Source: Bacillota bacterium
GTDB lineage: Bacteria > Bacillota > Clostridia > Lachnospirales > Lachnospiraceae
Direction of reading: 5' to 3'
Length of the DNA stretch: 23,786 nt
Assembly: GCA_023390555.1 (NCBI GenBank)
Contig: JAEWCQ010000035.1
Coordinates: forward strand, 1-23,786
Below the pieces are notes generated by a model that was not told where the DNA came from, ran no database searches, and saw only the letters and a list, made by a program, of their open reading frames with translations. This document shows positions 23,430 to 23,786 of this stretch, one piece after another. Within the stretch, counting starts at the first letter, position 1; the number at the start of each line of letters is the position of its first letter. The translations under genes were made by a program, and so were the position numbers.

Positions 23430-23786
23430 AAATGATGTGTATTTCTTCATATTTGTATATTTTAACATCTTTTTGTTCACATACAGACTATATCGGAAGA
23501 ACCTTTTGTGCATTTTTCTCTCATTCTTATTTTCTATTACAAAATTAATTCATTTTGATGCATTATTGCATTTTTCTTTTCACTTCACAGACAGAAAAGC
23601 TTTCCTGAATTTAATGTAACAAGGCCTTTCCTACGTTGATGTAACAGGGTCTTTCCTACGTTGATGTAACAGGGTCTTTCCTATAGAATAAAAAAAGGTT
23701 CTAAACTATAGTTGGGGGTAAACAAAAAATAAATAGGCATAGGTCTTGGATTCCTCTATAATAAAGTCACCACAACAACATTATAG
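23430..23786. other. AT-rich non-coding region at the window end
   Basis: No convincing gene. A plus-strand frame at 23437-23619 is rich in Phe and Leu from T-runs and has no ribosome binding site. The stretch holds the 25-bp repeats at 23611-23685, the palindrome AACTATAGTT at 23704-23713 and a G-run just after it. It may be a long regulatory leader of abfD or the flank of an element that continues beyond the window. Confidence 0.5.
23611..23685. repeat. Three tandem 25-bp repeats
   Basis: Units start at 23611, 23636 and 23661. Units 2 and 3 are identical over the first 22-23 bases (TTGATGTAACAGGGTCTTTC and on), and unit 1 differs at a few positions (TTAATGTAACAAGGCC). The period of 25 bp is near 2.4 helical turns. 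It is not CRISPR-like because there are no spacers. Confidence 0.85.

Noticed and set aside
23437..23619. Plus-strand 60-residue frame rich in Phe, Leu and Ile
   Set aside because: Composition follows from T-rich DNA; no ribosome binding site, no promoter and no recognisable family.
23611..23685. CRISPR array
   Set aside because: The repeats are contiguous with no unique spacers and no cas genes are present.

Overview
The window looks like a chromosomal segment of an anaerobic Firmicute, most likely a Clostridia/Lachnospiraceae-type organism. The evidence is strong AGGAGG ribosome binding sites, consensus TTGACA/TATAAT promoters, an oxygen-sensitive 4-hydroxybutyryl-CoA dehydratase and a typical mix of MarR, PadR, TetR and XRE regulators with ABC exporters. 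Species cannot be named from the sequence alone. Only two supported genes, the XRE regulator and the FabZ-like dehydratase, lie on the + strand; all others are on the - strand.

Layout by position. 1-2.3 kb: an ArsC/Spx-family thioredoxin-fold protein, an XRE regulator with a helical-repeat C-terminus, and a MarR regulator. A 23-bp perfect hairpin separates the two convergent regulators. 2.3-6.0 kb: a heterodimeric ABC exporter with one degenerate ATP site, in an operon ending in marR. It is driven by a consensus promoter with a large two-layer dyad operator. 6.0-9.1 kb: a RidA-like protein, then an operon of TetR regulator, acyltransferase-3 membrane protein and a WYL-domain regulator interrupted by one in-frame TGA. 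9.1-11.1 kb: a DUF2798 membrane protein (possibly preceded by a 26-residue basic small protein), a DUF2889-like protein and a PadR regulator. Near-identical operators precede the last two. 11.1-13.6 kb: a DUF1848 Fe-S protein and a PAS-AAA+-HTH regulator that lacks the GAFTGA loop.

13.7-19.3 kb is the most interesting part: a free-standing acyl carrier protein, an AMP-forming acyl ligase, a LuxE-like acyl-protein synthetase, a LuxC-like acyl reductase and an alpha/beta hydrolase in one minus-strand run, with a divergent FabZ-like dehydratase. It resembles the fatty-acid reductase half of a lux operon rebuilt around a dedicated ACP. No luciferase gene is present in the window. The simplest reading is a small pathway that activates an acyl group, carries it on the ACP, possibly dehydrates it, and releases it as an aldehyde or free acid. 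The product is unknown.

19.4-23.3 kb: an operon for 4-hydroxybutyryl-CoA dehydratase (abfD), a NifU-type Fe-S scaffold, 4-hydroxybutyrate CoA-transferase (abfT-like) and a metallo-beta-lactamase-fold lactonase. By analogy with BlcC/AttM, the lactonase could open gamma-butyrolactone to 4-hydroxybutyrate, giving a route lactone -> 4-hydroxybutyrate -> 4-hydroxybutyryl-CoA -> crotonyl-CoA. The last 460 bases are AT-rich, apparently non-coding, and carry three tandem 25-bp repeats.
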